In this document: positions 43,802 to 52,178 of the stretch, one piece after another
Layout: each line of letters begins with the position of its first letter
Position numbering within the stretch: the first letter of the stretch is position 1
From: Mycobacterium sp. 852014-52450_SCH5900713
GTDB taxonomy: Bacteria; Actinomycetota; Actinomycetes; Mycobacteriales; Mycobacteriaceae
DNA: 64,000 nt
Direction of reading: 5' to 3'
Assembly: GCF_001667075.1 (NCBI RefSeq)
Contig: NZ_LZIL01000070.1
Location: 1-64,000, forward strand
Program-made: the position numbers and the translations under genes
Notes under the pieces: generated by a model
What the model was told of the DNA's origin: nothing
The model's input: the letters and a program-made list of their open reading frames with translations, nothing else
Databases searched by the model: none

Positions 43802-44718
43802 TGCAACGCCTGCTCTTTCAACGCCAGGGCGGCCTCGCCCCGGGTGTAAGAGACCTCGCGGATGCCGAGGGCATCGCGGAGCTTGCCGGACGGCAGAGTG
43901 ACCGGCTTGGGCGCCGGCCCGTCACCGGGACGCGGCAGCGGGTACGCGGTCGTCGTCCCGCTGTAGAACGTCACGTTGCCTTCCGTCTTGGAAAACAATT
44001 GGTGCACATGCCCATTGAGGCAGGTGACGGACGAAAACCGGCGCAGGTAGCTCAGCGCCTGGGCCGCGTCGTCGGTGCCCCAGCCCCAGTTGGGGTACAT
44101 CGCGAACAACGGGATGTGGCTGAACACGATGATGGGGGTATCGCTCGACAGCCGCGCGACGTCCTTCTCGACGAACTCCAATTGGTCCGCCCCCAAATGT
44201 CCCAGCTTGTGCAGGTTCAGCGTGTTGACCAGTGCGATCACGTGCACGCCTGCGGTGTCGAAGCTGTACCAGCCGTCGCCGACGGATCCCGCACCGAAGG
44301 CGCTTCGATACTTCTGGCCCGCGTCGTCGACCGAGTCGTGCTCCCCGGGCACGGTGAACACGTGCGGCGTCTTCAGGGCGGTCATCATCTGCTTCACCTG
44401 GTCGAACTGCTCGGGGCTGGACAGGTGCGTCAGGTCGCCGGTGTGCACGACGAAATCCGGTGTGTAGCCGAGATTGTTGACCTGACCGATCGCGTGGCCG
44501 AACGTGCCGGCGACGTTCGGGTTGGGCGCCCCGGTGAATCCGATGTGGCTGTCGCTGATCTGGGCGAAACGCAGGGTGGGCCGGGCGTGCGCGTGCTCTG
44601 CCGCCGCGGTACCCGCAACATGCGAAATCACTTCGCCGCCAACCACGGCGAAGCCCACCGCCGCCCCGAACCACGCCGTGTGTCGCATCAGCTGGCGGCG
44701 ACTCATGTTCGGGTTCAT
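43798..44718 (-). CDS. Secreted metallophosphoesterase with twin-arginine-type signal
   Basis: A 306-aa calcineurin-like phosphoesterase. The N-terminus MSRRQLMRHTAWFGAAVGFA is a Tat-type signal. The metal site motifs follow in order: ISDSHIG, VVHTGDLTH, VPGEHD (usually GNHD; here Glu replaces Asn), FSHIPL and NGHVHQ. The Asn-to-Glu change may alter metal or transition-state binding. The start is the ATG overlapping the cupredoxin stop. It is probably periplasmic, with the cupredoxin and Rieske proteins. Substrate unknown; relatives cleave phosphodiesters or pyrophosphates. Confidence 0.85.
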   Translation of the reverse strand: MNPNMSRRQLMRHTAWFGAAVGFAVVGGEVISHVAGTAAAEHAHARPTLRFAQISDSHIGFTGAPNPNVAGTFGHAIGQVNNLGYTPDFVVHTGDLTHLSSPEQFDQVKQMMTALKTPHVFTVPGEHDSVDDAGQKYRSAFGAGSVGDGWYSFDTAGVHVIALVNTLNLHKLGHLGADQLEFVEKDVARLSSDTPIIVFSHIPLFAMYPNWGWGTDDAAQALSYLRRFSSVTCLNGHVHQLFSKTEGNVTFYSGTTTAYPLPRPGDGPAPKPVTLPSGKLRDALGIREVSYTRGEAALALKEQALQ

Positions 44719-45101
44719 CGCGTCACCACCACGCTCCCGCGCATCATCGGGTGAATGGAGCAGACGTAGTCGAAAGTTCCGGCGTCGGAGAAGGTGTGGG
44801 TGAAAGTGGCCCCTGTCCCCATCCCGGGTGAGTGGAAAGAACCGTCGGATGCGGCCACCGTATGCGGTTCTTCGTCGCGGTTGGTCCACGTGACGGTGGT
44901 GCCCACGGGGACCGTCAGCGTGGCCGGCGCGAACGCGAAGCCGTCGATGTTGACCTGATTGCCGCTCACCGGAGCCGCGGGCGCCGTCACTGAGCCCATG
45001 GGCATGCTGGTGCTGGAGCCGGTGGCGGGCCGCGAGGCCGAGCACCCCGCCAGGAGGACTGCGGCGGCCAGGGCGACCGCCGAATGTTTTCGAAGCATCA
45101 T
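44715..45101 (-). CDS. Cupredoxin (plastocyanin-like) lipoprotein
   Basis: A 128-aa copper protein anchored outside the membrane. Signal and lipobox LLAGC give Cys20 as the lipid site. After a Ser/Thr/Pro linker comes one cupredoxin domain with type-1 copper ligands His80 (EEPHTV) and the C-x2-H-x2-M loop Cys114, His117, Met120 (YVCSIHPMM). It probably shuttles electrons or binds copper in the cell envelope. The ATG starts 30 bp after the Rieske gene, and its stop overlaps the phosphoesterase start. Confidence 0.9.
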   Translation of the reverse strand: MMLRKHSAVALAAAVLLAGCSASRPATGSSTSMPMGSVTAPAAPVSGNQVNIDGFAFAPATLTVPVGTTVTWTNRDEEPHTVAASDGSFHSPGMGTGATFTHTFSDAGTFDYVCSIHPMMRGSVVVTR

Positions 45102-45131
45102 GCCCAGGAATAGGGCGGCGGGTTACACCAA

Positions 45132-45833
45132 TCAGGCGGGCTGGTCGGGACGCGCCGGCGCGAACACCTCGATGACGCCGTCGATCTCACGAACCAGCAA
45201 CGCCGGCAACGGCTTCGGGGCGATCGGCAGTTGGTGGGTGAGCACCTGTCCGGCGGGCGAGAACGACGTCGAGTGGCAGGGGCAGCGCAGCGTGTCGTCG
45301 GGCGCGTCGAACCACAGCCGGCACCCCTGGTGAGTGCATACCCCGGAGACGGCCTGCGGCTTACCGTCGACTCGGCGGACGAATCCGCTCACCGAACCCA
45401 GGTCGAACGGATGCATGATCCCGTCGGGTACCTGCGAACTGGCCGCCACCCGCTGCCATGTCCCGGCGTTGGGCGTGAGCGGCGCGTTGTCGGCGGCGGG
45501 AACCCCGCCGGGGTGGCCGACAACAACGGCTCGGTCGATGGACACCGCGGTGACCGCGGCGGCCGCCGCTGCCGACGTGCCGACGATGACCTGGCGGCGG
45601 GTGCTGCTGTGCTTCTGCGCCGGTTGGGGTCCCGCGTCGGACATCTGCTCGGCGAGGCGATCATGCAGCTCGTCGAGGAATTCCGGGCGCGGGGCCTCGC
45701 CCCGGCGCCCGGCCGCGCGCAATTCGATCGCCGTGCGCAGCTGTGCCGCCTCGAAGTCGTCGGGGGCGAACGGCCTGGGCCGCCGGCCCCGCAACAGGTC
45801 GTCGACGTATCGGCGCAGCCCTCGCGCGTTCAT
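45132..45833 (-). CDS. Membrane-anchored Rieske 2Fe-2S protein with anti-sigma-like N-terminus
   Basis: A 233-aa protein. Residues 1-65 are soluble and helical (MNARGLRRYVDDLLRGRRP; DFEAAQLRTAIELRAA), residues 79-100 a membrane segment after RRQVIVG, and 125-230 a Rieske domain. The cluster ligands are Cys166-x-His168 and Cys184-x2-His187, with Cys171 and Cys186 forming the usual disulfide (CTHQGC; CPCHS). It starts by ATGA overlap with the ECF sigma gene. A cytoplasmic helical N-terminus, one membrane pass, an outside sensor domain and sigma coupling match the plan of an anti-sigma factor. The redox-sensing anti-sigma role is inference. Confidence 0.85.
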   Translation of the reverse strand: MNARGLRRYVDDLLRGRRPRPFAPDDFEAAQLRTAIELRAAGRRGEAPRPEFLDELHDRLAEQMSDAGPQPAQKHSSTRRQVIVGTSAAAAAAVTAVSIDRAVVVGHPGGVPAADNAPLTPNAGTWQRVAASSQVPDGIMHPFDLGSVSGFVRRVDGKPQAVSGVCTHQGCRLWFDAPDDTLRCPCHSTSFSPAGQVLTHQLPIAPKPLPALLVREIDGVIEVFAPARPDQPA

Positions 45834-46378
45834 GGTGAGCCCCCATCGTTGACCTGCGCCGCCAACCGCAGCGCGCGATGCTGGAGCACCTTGGCGTTGG
45901 CGACGCTGACCCCGAGTTCCGCGGCGGAATCCTTGATCGAATGCCCTTGCAGGAAGCGTAATTCCAGGATATGCCGATAGCGGTCCGGCAGGTTGTCCAG
46001 AACCCGGGCGACACGCTGCGGCGCGGTGCTGATCGCTTCCTCGCTTTCCGGTGGTTGTTCGATGTCGTCGATCGAGGTTATCTCCCGGCCCAGGGTCTCC
46101 CGCCAATGCGCGGCCAGCACCGTTCGCGCGGTGACCCGCAGGTAGGCGCGCACCTCGCCGACGCTCGCGGTCAGCCGCAGCGGCCGCAGCGCGGCGAGGA
46201 AGACCTCGGCGGTGAGGTCCTCGGCGTCGGCCCGGTTGCCGACCCGGGCGAACAGCGTGCGGTAGACCCAGGACGCGTTGTCCTGGTATACCGCTTCCCA
46301 GTCCGGATAGCCATCGTCAAAGCCGCTGTCGGGCACCGCCCGCAGCGGCCGTTTGACGGGTTCGCTTTGTGCCGCCAC
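45830..46378 (-). CDS. ECF-family sigma factor
   Basis: A 182-aa sigma-70 of the extracytoplasmic type. Sigma2 region spans about 30-95 (YRTLFARVGNRADAEDLTAEVFLAAL) and sigma4 about 120-175 (LDNLPDRYRHILELRFLQGHSIKDSAAELGVSVANAKVLQHRAL). The GTG has AGGAGG just upstream. It is translationally coupled to the Rieske gene and heads a five-gene operon. I could not assign it to a named M. tuberculosis sigma factor. Confidence 0.9.
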   Translation of the reverse strand: MAAQSEPVKRPLRAVPDSGFDDGYPDWEAVYQDNASWVYRTLFARVGNRADAEDLTAEVFLAALRPLRLTASVGEVRAYLRVTARTVLAAHWRETLGREITSIDDIEQPPESEEAISTAPQRVARVLDNLPDRYRHILELRFLQGHSIKDSAAELGVSVANAKVLQHRALRLAAQVNDGGSP

Positions 46379-46423
46379 GTGCCTCCTCTACCCGATGAAT
46401 ATCGAGCCGGGTTACACCGGTTA

Positions 46424-47839
46424 TCACGGTGCCGCAAGCGAGGTTTGTTCACTGAGCAGCTCGTCGAGTTTGGTGGCGGTCGCCGAGAACACCGATTTGG
46501 CCATGCTCAGCAGCCGGTCGCGCACGCGGGGCTTCGCCGAAGCCGGCGGCAGCAGATGACCGACCAGATGGCCGAACAGGTCCAGGCGCGCCGCGGACAG
46601 CCACGCGGTCAGGTCCGGATCATCGAGCCAGCGCAGCTGATTGCTGTAATCCGCCAGCGCCAACCGCAACCAGTCCAGATCGGTGTCCGGGTGGGGCAAC
46701 GGCACGCACAGCCCGTTCTTCAGCCGGTCGTCGGCATACGCGGCTTCGACGTGGGCGATCAGCGCGGCGCTGAAAATCTGCTGGCATCCGCGCACGCTTT
46801 GCAGCGTGATCCGGCCGGCGTCGAAAATGGGTGTTGCCGGGCGCTTTTCGGCACCGTCGGCGGTGCAGTCGATAAACAGGGCGTCACCTTCGCGCGCCAC
46901 CGCGCCGTCCTCGAGGATCATTCGGTCCGCGTCGACGCGCAGCAGGTGCCCCTTGCGCACTACATCGCCGATGCGTCGCAGCTGTTCGAGTTCGGCCCGG
47001 GTGACGGTCGCGCAGCGATACATCGTCGGCCGGATCGCCGGATCGATCCGCAACACGCTGCCGGCCTCCTCGAGGCGGGAGAACAAATCATCAACCGACG
47101 CGGCATCGTTGATCGCGCGCAGCTGCGCGATGAAGCCGGCTTTGATCTTCTCGGCGAACAGCGGTCCCGGCTGCATCGTCGCGCGATCCAGCAGCCAGGA
47201 GTCACGGGGCATGATCCAGGTCAGCCGGTCCGGCGCGATGCCCTGCCCGAGCAGCCACAGGCAGGTGTCGATGCCGGTCTTGCCCGCGCCGACGATCACG
47301 TAACGCTCGTGCGCTCCCAGTTTCGGCAGGTCGTTGGGCGGCACGCAGGTGATGCCGGGCGCGACGGCGTAGGGCGCCGGCCGCATGGCGGGCACCGTGA
47401 CGTGCATGTAGGTGGCGTCGACGATGCGGCGCGCGACGGTGACGGTGTGGTCGGCGCCGGCGAGCGTGGTGAAGCGGCCGTCACCGCGGTATTCGCTCAT
47501 CGGGAAGTAGGAGACCCGGCCACTCGCCAACAGCTGCCGGCGCATCACATGGTCGTAATAGGCGCACACCTCCCCCGCGGTGGCCAACTCGTAAAGCCCT
47601 TGATTCCAACCGAATTCGTCGATGGAGTCGCTGCCGAGGCGCAGCGAATTGACGCCGTAGAACGCCGAGGGCTGGTGCAGCCGCACGAATGGGTAGGCCA
47701 TGTTCCAGTGCCCGCCCGGCTGGTGGTTGCGGTCCACCAACACCACGCGGGCGTCCGTCTCGGACACCAGCGTGTCGACGAACGCCATGCCCATGGCGCC
47801 CGCGCCGACCACCAGGTAATCGGCCTCGATGGTGCGCAT
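46424..47839 (-). CDS. FAD/NAD(P)-binding monooxygenase-like flavoprotein
   Basis: A 471-aa cytoplasmic flavoprotein. The N-terminal FAD motif VVGAGAMGMAFVDTL is followed by GGHWNMAYPFVRLHQPS, and a second dinucleotide motif YVIVGAGKTGIDTCLWLL lies near residue 190. The layout resembles flavin-containing or Baeyer-Villiger-type monooxygenases, but the full BVMO fingerprint is not seen. It starts 20 bp after the TetR gene and is probably co-transcribed with it, so the regulator may respond to its substrate. Confidence 0.8.
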   Translation of the reverse strand: MRTIEADYLVVGAGAMGMAFVDTLVSETDARVVLVDRNHQPGGHWNMAYPFVRLHQPSAFYGVNSLRLGSDSIDEFGWNQGLYELATAGEVCAYYDHVMRRQLLASGRVSYFPMSEYRGDGRFTTLAGADHTVTVARRIVDATYMHVTVPAMRPAPYAVAPGITCVPPNDLPKLGAHERYVIVGAGKTGIDTCLWLLGQGIAPDRLTWIMPRDSWLLDRATMQPGPLFAEKIKAGFIAQLRAINDAASVDDLFSRLEEAGSVLRIDPAIRPTMYRCATVTRAELEQLRRIGDVVRKGHLLRVDADRMILEDGAVAREGDALFIDCTADGAEKRPATPIFDAGRITLQSVRGCQQIFSAALIAHVEAAYADDRLKNGLCVPLPHPDTDLDWLRLALADYSNQLRWLDDPDLTAWLSAARLDLFGHLVGHLLPPASAKPRVRDRLLSMAKSVFSATATKLDELLSEQTSLAAP

Positions 47840-47859
47840 ACGCCTGAAGGCTAGCCTGC

Positions 47860-48432
47860 TCAGCCGAGGTCGACCGCCGCGGCGCGGAGGTCATCCAGGG
47901 CTTTGCGAGCCAGTTCGGCAAGGTCTAGCTCATTCTCTGCGGCAACCCATTCGGCGTAGGCCTCCTTGAACGCGAGCACCCCCAGCTCGGCGGCCAGGGC
48001 CGCGGGCCGGCCCGGAACCCCCCGTGCGCGCAGCGCGTCCGCCATCGCCGCGGCCAGGCCGACCTGTTTGAGCGCGTCGCGCTCCTGCAACTCGGTGCTG
48101 GTGGCGATGACCGCTTGTACCCGGGGGCCGAGCTCGCGATTGAACGGCGTCATCGGCCCGGCAGCCCGCTCCAGCCCGGCGGCCACCGCGGCGAGTGGGC
48201 TCGCCCCCGCGGGCGCCGAGGCGATGCCGTCCGTCAGGAGTTGCGCCAGCGTCTCCTGACCGGCCGCCAGGACCTCCCGCTTATCAGGGAAATACCGGAA
48301 AAAGGTGCTCCTGGTCAGGCCGGCCTGATCGGCGATCTCGGCGACGGTGGTCCGGTCGTAGCCCTGCTCGGAAAACAGTTGCAGCGCGGCGACGACCAGC
48401 CGTGCTCGCGCATCCGGTTCCCATCGGGGCAT
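47860..48432 (-). CDS. TetR-family repressor
   Basis: A 190-aa TetR regulator, with HTH at about residues 25-50 (DRTTVAEIADQAGLTRSTFFRYFPDKREVLAAG) and a ligand-binding helical domain after it. Divergent from the epimerase-like gene. Two palindromic operators occupy the 84-bp gap. It likely represses itself with the flavoprotein gene, and the epimerase-like gene. Confidence 0.9.
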   Translation of the reverse strand: MPRWEPDARARLVVAALQLFSEQGYDRTTVAEIADQAGLTRSTFFRYFPDKREVLAAGQETLAQLLTDGIASAPAGASPLAAVAAGLERAAGPMTPFNRELGPRVQAVIATSTELQERDALKQVGLAAAMADALRARGVPGRPAALAAELGVLAFKEAYAEWVAAENELDLAELARKALDDLRAAAVDLG

Positions 48433-48444
48433 GCCGTCATCGTA

Positions 48445-48468
48445 GCGATGGGACTTTTGTCCCATCAC
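48445..48468. promoter_or_regulatory. TetR operator 1
   Basis: Palindrome with core GATGGGACTTTTGTCCCATC (48447-48466): perfect 8-bp arms, 4-bp spacer; one mismatch on extension to 10-bp arms. It lies just upstream of tetR. Confidence 0.75.
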
Positions 48469-48477
48469 TCTGCTAGC

Positions 48478-48501
48478 GTGATGAGACATCAGTCCCATCA
48501 C
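48478..48501. promoter_or_regulatory. TetR operator 2
   Basis: Arms GTGATGAGAC and GTCCCATCAC with a 4-bp spacer and one mismatched pair. Same half-site as operator 1, centres 33 bp apart, immediately upstream of the epimerase ribosome site. Confidence 0.75.
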
Positions 48502-48516
48502 TCGGAGGAGTTGCTC

Positions 48517-49395
48517 ATGCGGGTTTTCGTCACGGGTGGCACCGGCGGCATCGGCTCGGCCGTCGTGCCCGAGCTGACCGGCGCAGGCCACCAGGTCCTC
48601 GCGCTGGCGCGCTCCGACGCGTCGGCACAGGCCGCCCAGTCCATGGGAGCCGACGTGCTGCGCGGCGACCTCGACGACACGGACAGCCTGCGCCGGGGCG
48701 CCGCGGAGGCCGATGCCGTTATTCACCTCGCCTTCCTGCACTTCGACGACTTCGCCAAGGCGGTCACCCAGGAGTCCGGTGCGGTCGAGGCGTTCGGCGC
48801 CGCCCTCGAGGGAACCGGCAAGCCGTTCGTCATGGCCTCGGGGACACCGGTGGTGCCCGGCCGTGCGTCCACCGAGGAGGACCCGATGCCGACCGACGGA
48901 CCCATCCGCGGACGCGGCCGAAACGCCCGGGCCGCCCTGGACCTGGCCGACAAGGGGGTCCGGTCTTCGGTGGTCCGCCTCCCCCGGTCCGTGCACCGGG
49001 CGGCCGGCCCGTGCGGGTTCGCATCCCTGCTCATCGAGACCGCTCGACGCACCGGGGTGTCGGGCTATGTCGGCGACGGCAGCCAGCGCTGGCCGGCCGT
49101 GCACGTCCTCGACGCCGCGCGGCTGTTCCGTTTGGTTCTCGAGGAGGCCACCGCAGGCACGGTGGCGCACGCGGTTGCCGATGAGGGGGATCCGATGCGC
49201 GCGCTCGCCGAGACCATCGGGCGCGAACTCAACGTGCCCCCGGCGCCGGTCCCGGCCGACCATTTCGGCTTCCTCGGTGCCGTCTTCGAGGCGGACCAAC
49301 CGGCTTCGAGCGAGTTGACCCGCCGGCGATTCGGTTGGCGACCCACCCATCCGAGCCTGCTCGAAGACCTGGCGGCCGGCGGCTATCCGGCGTGA
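48517..49395 (+). CDS. NAD-dependent epimerase/dehydratase-like (extended SDR, NmrA-like)
   Basis: A 292-aa Rossmann protein. NAD(P) motif TGGTGGIGSAVV follows the ATG, which has GGAGGAG 6 nt upstream. An Asp-rich loop (GDLDDTDSLRRGAAEADAVIHLAF) is present. The canonical Y-x3-K is not seen: the SGTP and GRNARAALDLA segments stand in its place, so it may be an atypical or non-catalytic SDR. It is controlled by the divergent TetR through two operators. Substrate unknown. Confidence 0.82.
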   Translation: MRVFVTGGTGGIGSAVVPELTGAGHQVLALARSDASAQAAQSMGADVLRGDLDDTDSLRRGAAEADAVIHLAFLHFDDFAKAVTQESGAVEAFGAALEGTGKPFVMASGTPVVPGRASTEEDPMPTDGPIRGRGRNARAALDLADKGVRSSVVRLPRSVHRAAGPCGFASLLIETARRTGVSGYVGDGSQRWPAVHVLDAARLFRLVLEEATAGTVAHAVADEGDPMRALAETIGRELNVPPAPVPADHFGFLGAVFEADQPASSELTRRRFGWRPTHPSLLEDLAAGGYPA

Positions 49396-49479
49396 AAACC
49401 GGTGTCCTTGCGGCGCCCGTCCGCGGTTACTAGGATATCCAAGTATCCGCCTCTCACGCGCGTACAACTCGAGGACACC

Positions 49480-51000
49480 ATGACCACACAAATCCCCCAC
49501 TTCATCGATGGGGAGCGCACCGCCGGCCAGTCCACCCGCACCGCCGACGTCTTCAACCCGAGCACCGGCGAGGTGCAGGCGCAGGTGCCGATGGCCGGCA
49601 AGGCCGAAATCGACGCCGCGGTGGCCTCGGCCGTCGAGGCGCAGAAGGGTTGGGCGGCGTGGAATCCGCAGCGGCGCGCGCGCGTGCTGATGCGATTCGT
49701 CGAACTGGTCAACGACCACATGGACGAGCTCGCCGAGCTGCTGTCCCTCGAGCACGGCAAGACGCTGGCCGACGCGCGCGGCGACGTCCAGCGCGGCATC
49801 GAGGTCATCGAGTTCGCCATCGGCATCCCCCACCTGCTCAAGGGCGAGTACAGCGAAGGCGCCGGTCCGGGCATCGACGTCTACTCGCTGCGCCAGCCGC
49901 TGGGGGTGGTCGCCGGCATCACCCCGTTCAACTTCCCGGCCATGATCCCGCTGTGGAAGGCCGGGCCGGCCCTCGCATGCGGCAACGCCTTCGTGCTCAA
50001 GCCCAGCGAGCGCGACCCGTCGGTTCCGGTGCGACTGGCCGAACTCTTCCTGGAAGCGGGCCTGCCGCCCGGTGTGTTCCAGGTCGTGCACGGCGACAAG
50101 GAGGCCGTCGACGCCATCCTGCACCACCCCGACATACAGGCGGTGGGTTTCGTCGGCAGCTCCGACATCGCCCAGTACATCTACGCCACGGCCGCGGCCA
50201 CCGGCAAGCGGTCGCAGTGCTTCGGCGGCGCCAAGAACCACATGATCGTGATGCCCGATGCCGACCTGGACCAGGCCGTCGACGCGCTGATCGGGGCCGG
50301 GTACGGCAGCGCGGGCGAACGGTGCATGGCAATCAGCGTCGCGGTGCCCGTCGGCGAGCGGACCGCGGAGCGGTTGCGCGCCAGGCTCGTCGACCGGATC
50401 AACAACCTGCGCGTCGGGCACAGCCTGGACCCGAAGGCCGACTACGGCCCGCTGGTCACCGAAGCCGCGCTGGCGCGGGTGCGCGACTACATCGGCCAGG
50501 GCGTCGAGGCGGGCGCCGAATTGGTGATCGACGGCCGGGAGCGCGCCAGCGACGACCTGACATTCGACGACGCCAGCCTCGAGGGCGGATTCTTCATCGG
50601 CCCAACGCTGTTCGACCACGTCACTGCCGACATGTCGATCTACACCGACGAGATCTTCGGGCCGGTGCTGTGCATCGTGCGCGCCCACGACTACGAAGAG
50701 GCGCTGCGGTTGCCTTCGGAGCACGAGTACGGCAACGGTGTGGCGGTCTTCACCCGCGACGGCGACGCGGCCCGTGACTTCGTCTCCCGGGTGCAGGTGG
50801 GCATGGTCGGCGTGAACGTGCCGATCCCGGTTCCGGTTGCCTACCACACCTTTGGCGGTTGGAAGCGCTCCGGTTTCGGCGACCTCAACCAGCATGGCCC
50901 TTCGTCCATCATCTTCTACACGAAGACGAAGACGGTGACGTCGCGGTGGCCGTCCGGCATCAAGGATGGCGCCGAATTCGTCATCCCCACAATGGATTAG
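49480..51000 (+). CDS. mmsA: Methylmalonate-semialdehyde dehydrogenase (CoA-acylating)
   Basis: Oxidises methylmalonate semialdehyde to propionyl-CoA at the end of valine breakdown. A 506-aa aldehyde dehydrogenase: NAD-site TPFNFPAMIPLWKAGPALA, GFVGSSDIAQYIY and the catalytic Cys in YGSAGERCMAISV. MTTQIPHFIDGERTAG is the start chosen by length against Rv0753c (510 aa); the frame is open 26 codons earlier. First of three genes with fadE9 and mmsB. Confidence 0.95.
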   Translation: MTTQIPHFIDGERTAGQSTRTADVFNPSTGEVQAQVPMAGKAEIDAAVASAVEAQKGWAAWNPQRRARVLMRFVELVNDHMDELAELLSLEHGKTLADARGDVQRGIEVIEFAIGIPHLLKGEYSEGAGPGIDVYSLRQPLGVVAGITPFNFPAMIPLWKAGPALACGNAFVLKPSERDPSVPVRLAELFLEAGLPPGVFQVVHGDKEAVDAILHHPDIQAVGFVGSSDIAQYIYATAAATGKRSQCFGGAKNHMIVMPDADLDQAVDALIGAGYGSAGERCMAISVAVPVGERTAERLRARLVDRINNLRVGHSLDPKADYGPLVTEAALARVRDYIGQGVEAGAELVIDGRERASDDLTFDDASLEGGFFIGPTLFDHVTADMSIYTDEIFGPVLCIVRAHDYEEALRLPSEHEYGNGVAVFTRDGDAARDFVSRVQVGMVGVNVPIPVPVAYHTFGGWKRSGFGDLNQHGPSSIIFYTKTKTVTSRWPSGIKDGAEFVIPTMD

Positions 51001-51006
51001 GGCCCT

Positions 51007-52167
51007 ATGTTCACCCTGAACGACGACGAGCGGGTCATCACCGAGACGGCGGCCGCGTTCGCCGCCAAACGCCTGGCCCCGCACACCCTGGAATGGGATG
51101 CCGCCAAACACTTTCCGACGGACGTGTTGCGGGAGTCCGCCGAGCTCGGCATGGCCGCGATCTACTGCCGCGAGGACGTCGGCGGCAGCGGCCTGCGCCG
51201 GCTCGACGGGGTCCGGATCTTCGAGCAGTTGGCCATCGCGTGCCCGACGATCGCGGCGTTCCTGTCCATCCACAACATGTGCGCGTGGATGATCGACAAG
51301 TTCGGCACCCCCGAACAGCGCAAGGAATGGGTGCCTCGGCTGGCCGCGATGGACGTCATCGCCAGCTACTGCCTCACCGAGCCGGGCGCGGGCTCGGACG
51401 CCAGCGCCCTGAGCACCCGAGCCATCCGCCAGGGTGGCGACTACGTGCTCGACGGCGTCAAGCAGTTCATCTCCGGCGCCGGGGCCTCGGACGTCTACGT
51501 GGTGATGGCTCGGACCGGCGGTGAGGGTCCGCGCGGAATCTCGGCCTTCATCGTCGAAAAGGGCGCTCCCGGGCTCAGTTTCGGGGCGCTGGAAGAGAAG
51601 ATGGGCTGGCATGCCCAGCCCACCGCACAGGTGATCCTGGAGGGCGTGCGGGTACCCGCCGAGGCCATGCTGGGCGGCCCAGAGGGCGAAGGCGCCGGAT
51701 TCGGCATCGCGATGAACGGCCTCAACGGCGGTCGGCTCAACATCGCGGCGTGCTCGCTGGGCGGCGCCCAGTCCGCCTTCGACAAGGCGGGCGCCTACGT
51801 CCGCGACCGGCAGGCGTTCGGCAAGGCACTGCTCGACGAGCCCACCATCCGGTTCACCCTGGCCGACATGGCCATCGGGCTGGAAACGTCGCGAATGATG
51901 TTGTGGCGGGCCGCGGATGCGTTGGACAACGACGACCCCGACAAGGTCGAGCTGTGCGCGATGGCCAAGCGCTACGTCACCGACGCCTGCTTCGAGGTGG
52001 CCGACAAGGCCCTGCAGCTGCACGGCGGCTACGGGTATCTGCGTGAGTATGGTCTGGAAAAGATCGTCCGCGATCTGCGGGTGCATCGAATCCTGGAAGG
52101 GACCAACGAAATCATGCGGGTGGTCATCGGCAGGGCCGAGGCCGCGCGCGTGCGGGCGAGCGCGTAG
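51007..52167 (+). CDS. fadE9: Acyl-CoA dehydrogenase, isobutyryl-CoA type
   Basis: A 386-aa flavoprotein that oxidises isobutyryl-CoA in valine catabolism, by its place between mmsA and mmsB and similarity to FadE9. Marks are CLTEPGAGSDASAL at the flavin, GGRLNIAACSLGGAQ and LQLHGGYGYLREYGLEK, with the catalytic base Glu in LEGTNEIMRV. It starts 6 bp after mmsA. Confidence 0.93.
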   Translation: MFTLNDDERVITETAAAFAAKRLAPHTLEWDAAKHFPTDVLRESAELGMAAIYCREDVGGSGLRRLDGVRIFEQLAIACPTIAAFLSIHNMCAWMIDKFGTPEQRKEWVPRLAAMDVIASYCLTEPGAGSDASALSTRAIRQGGDYVLDGVKQFISGAGASDVYVVMARTGGEGPRGISAFIVEKGAPGLSFGALEEKMGWHAQPTAQVILEGVRVPAEAMLGGPEGEGAGFGIAMNGLNGGRLNIAACSLGGAQSAFDKAGAYVRDRQAFGKALLDEPTIRFTLADMAIGLETSRMMLWRAADALDNDDPDKVELCAMAKRYVTDACFEVADKALQLHGGYGYLREYGLEKIVRDLRVHRILEGTNEIMRVVIGRAEAARVRASA

Positions 52168-52178
52168 AAAGGTCGGCG

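Noticed and set aside
47860..52086. A 1408-codon open frame antisense to the epimerase, mmsA and fadE9 genes
   Set aside because: It is an artefact of high-GC codon use on the coding strand. Only its last 190 codons, the TetR gene, have an HTH fold and a proper start; the rest is low-complexity Arg/Asp/Gly/Val text without family similarity.
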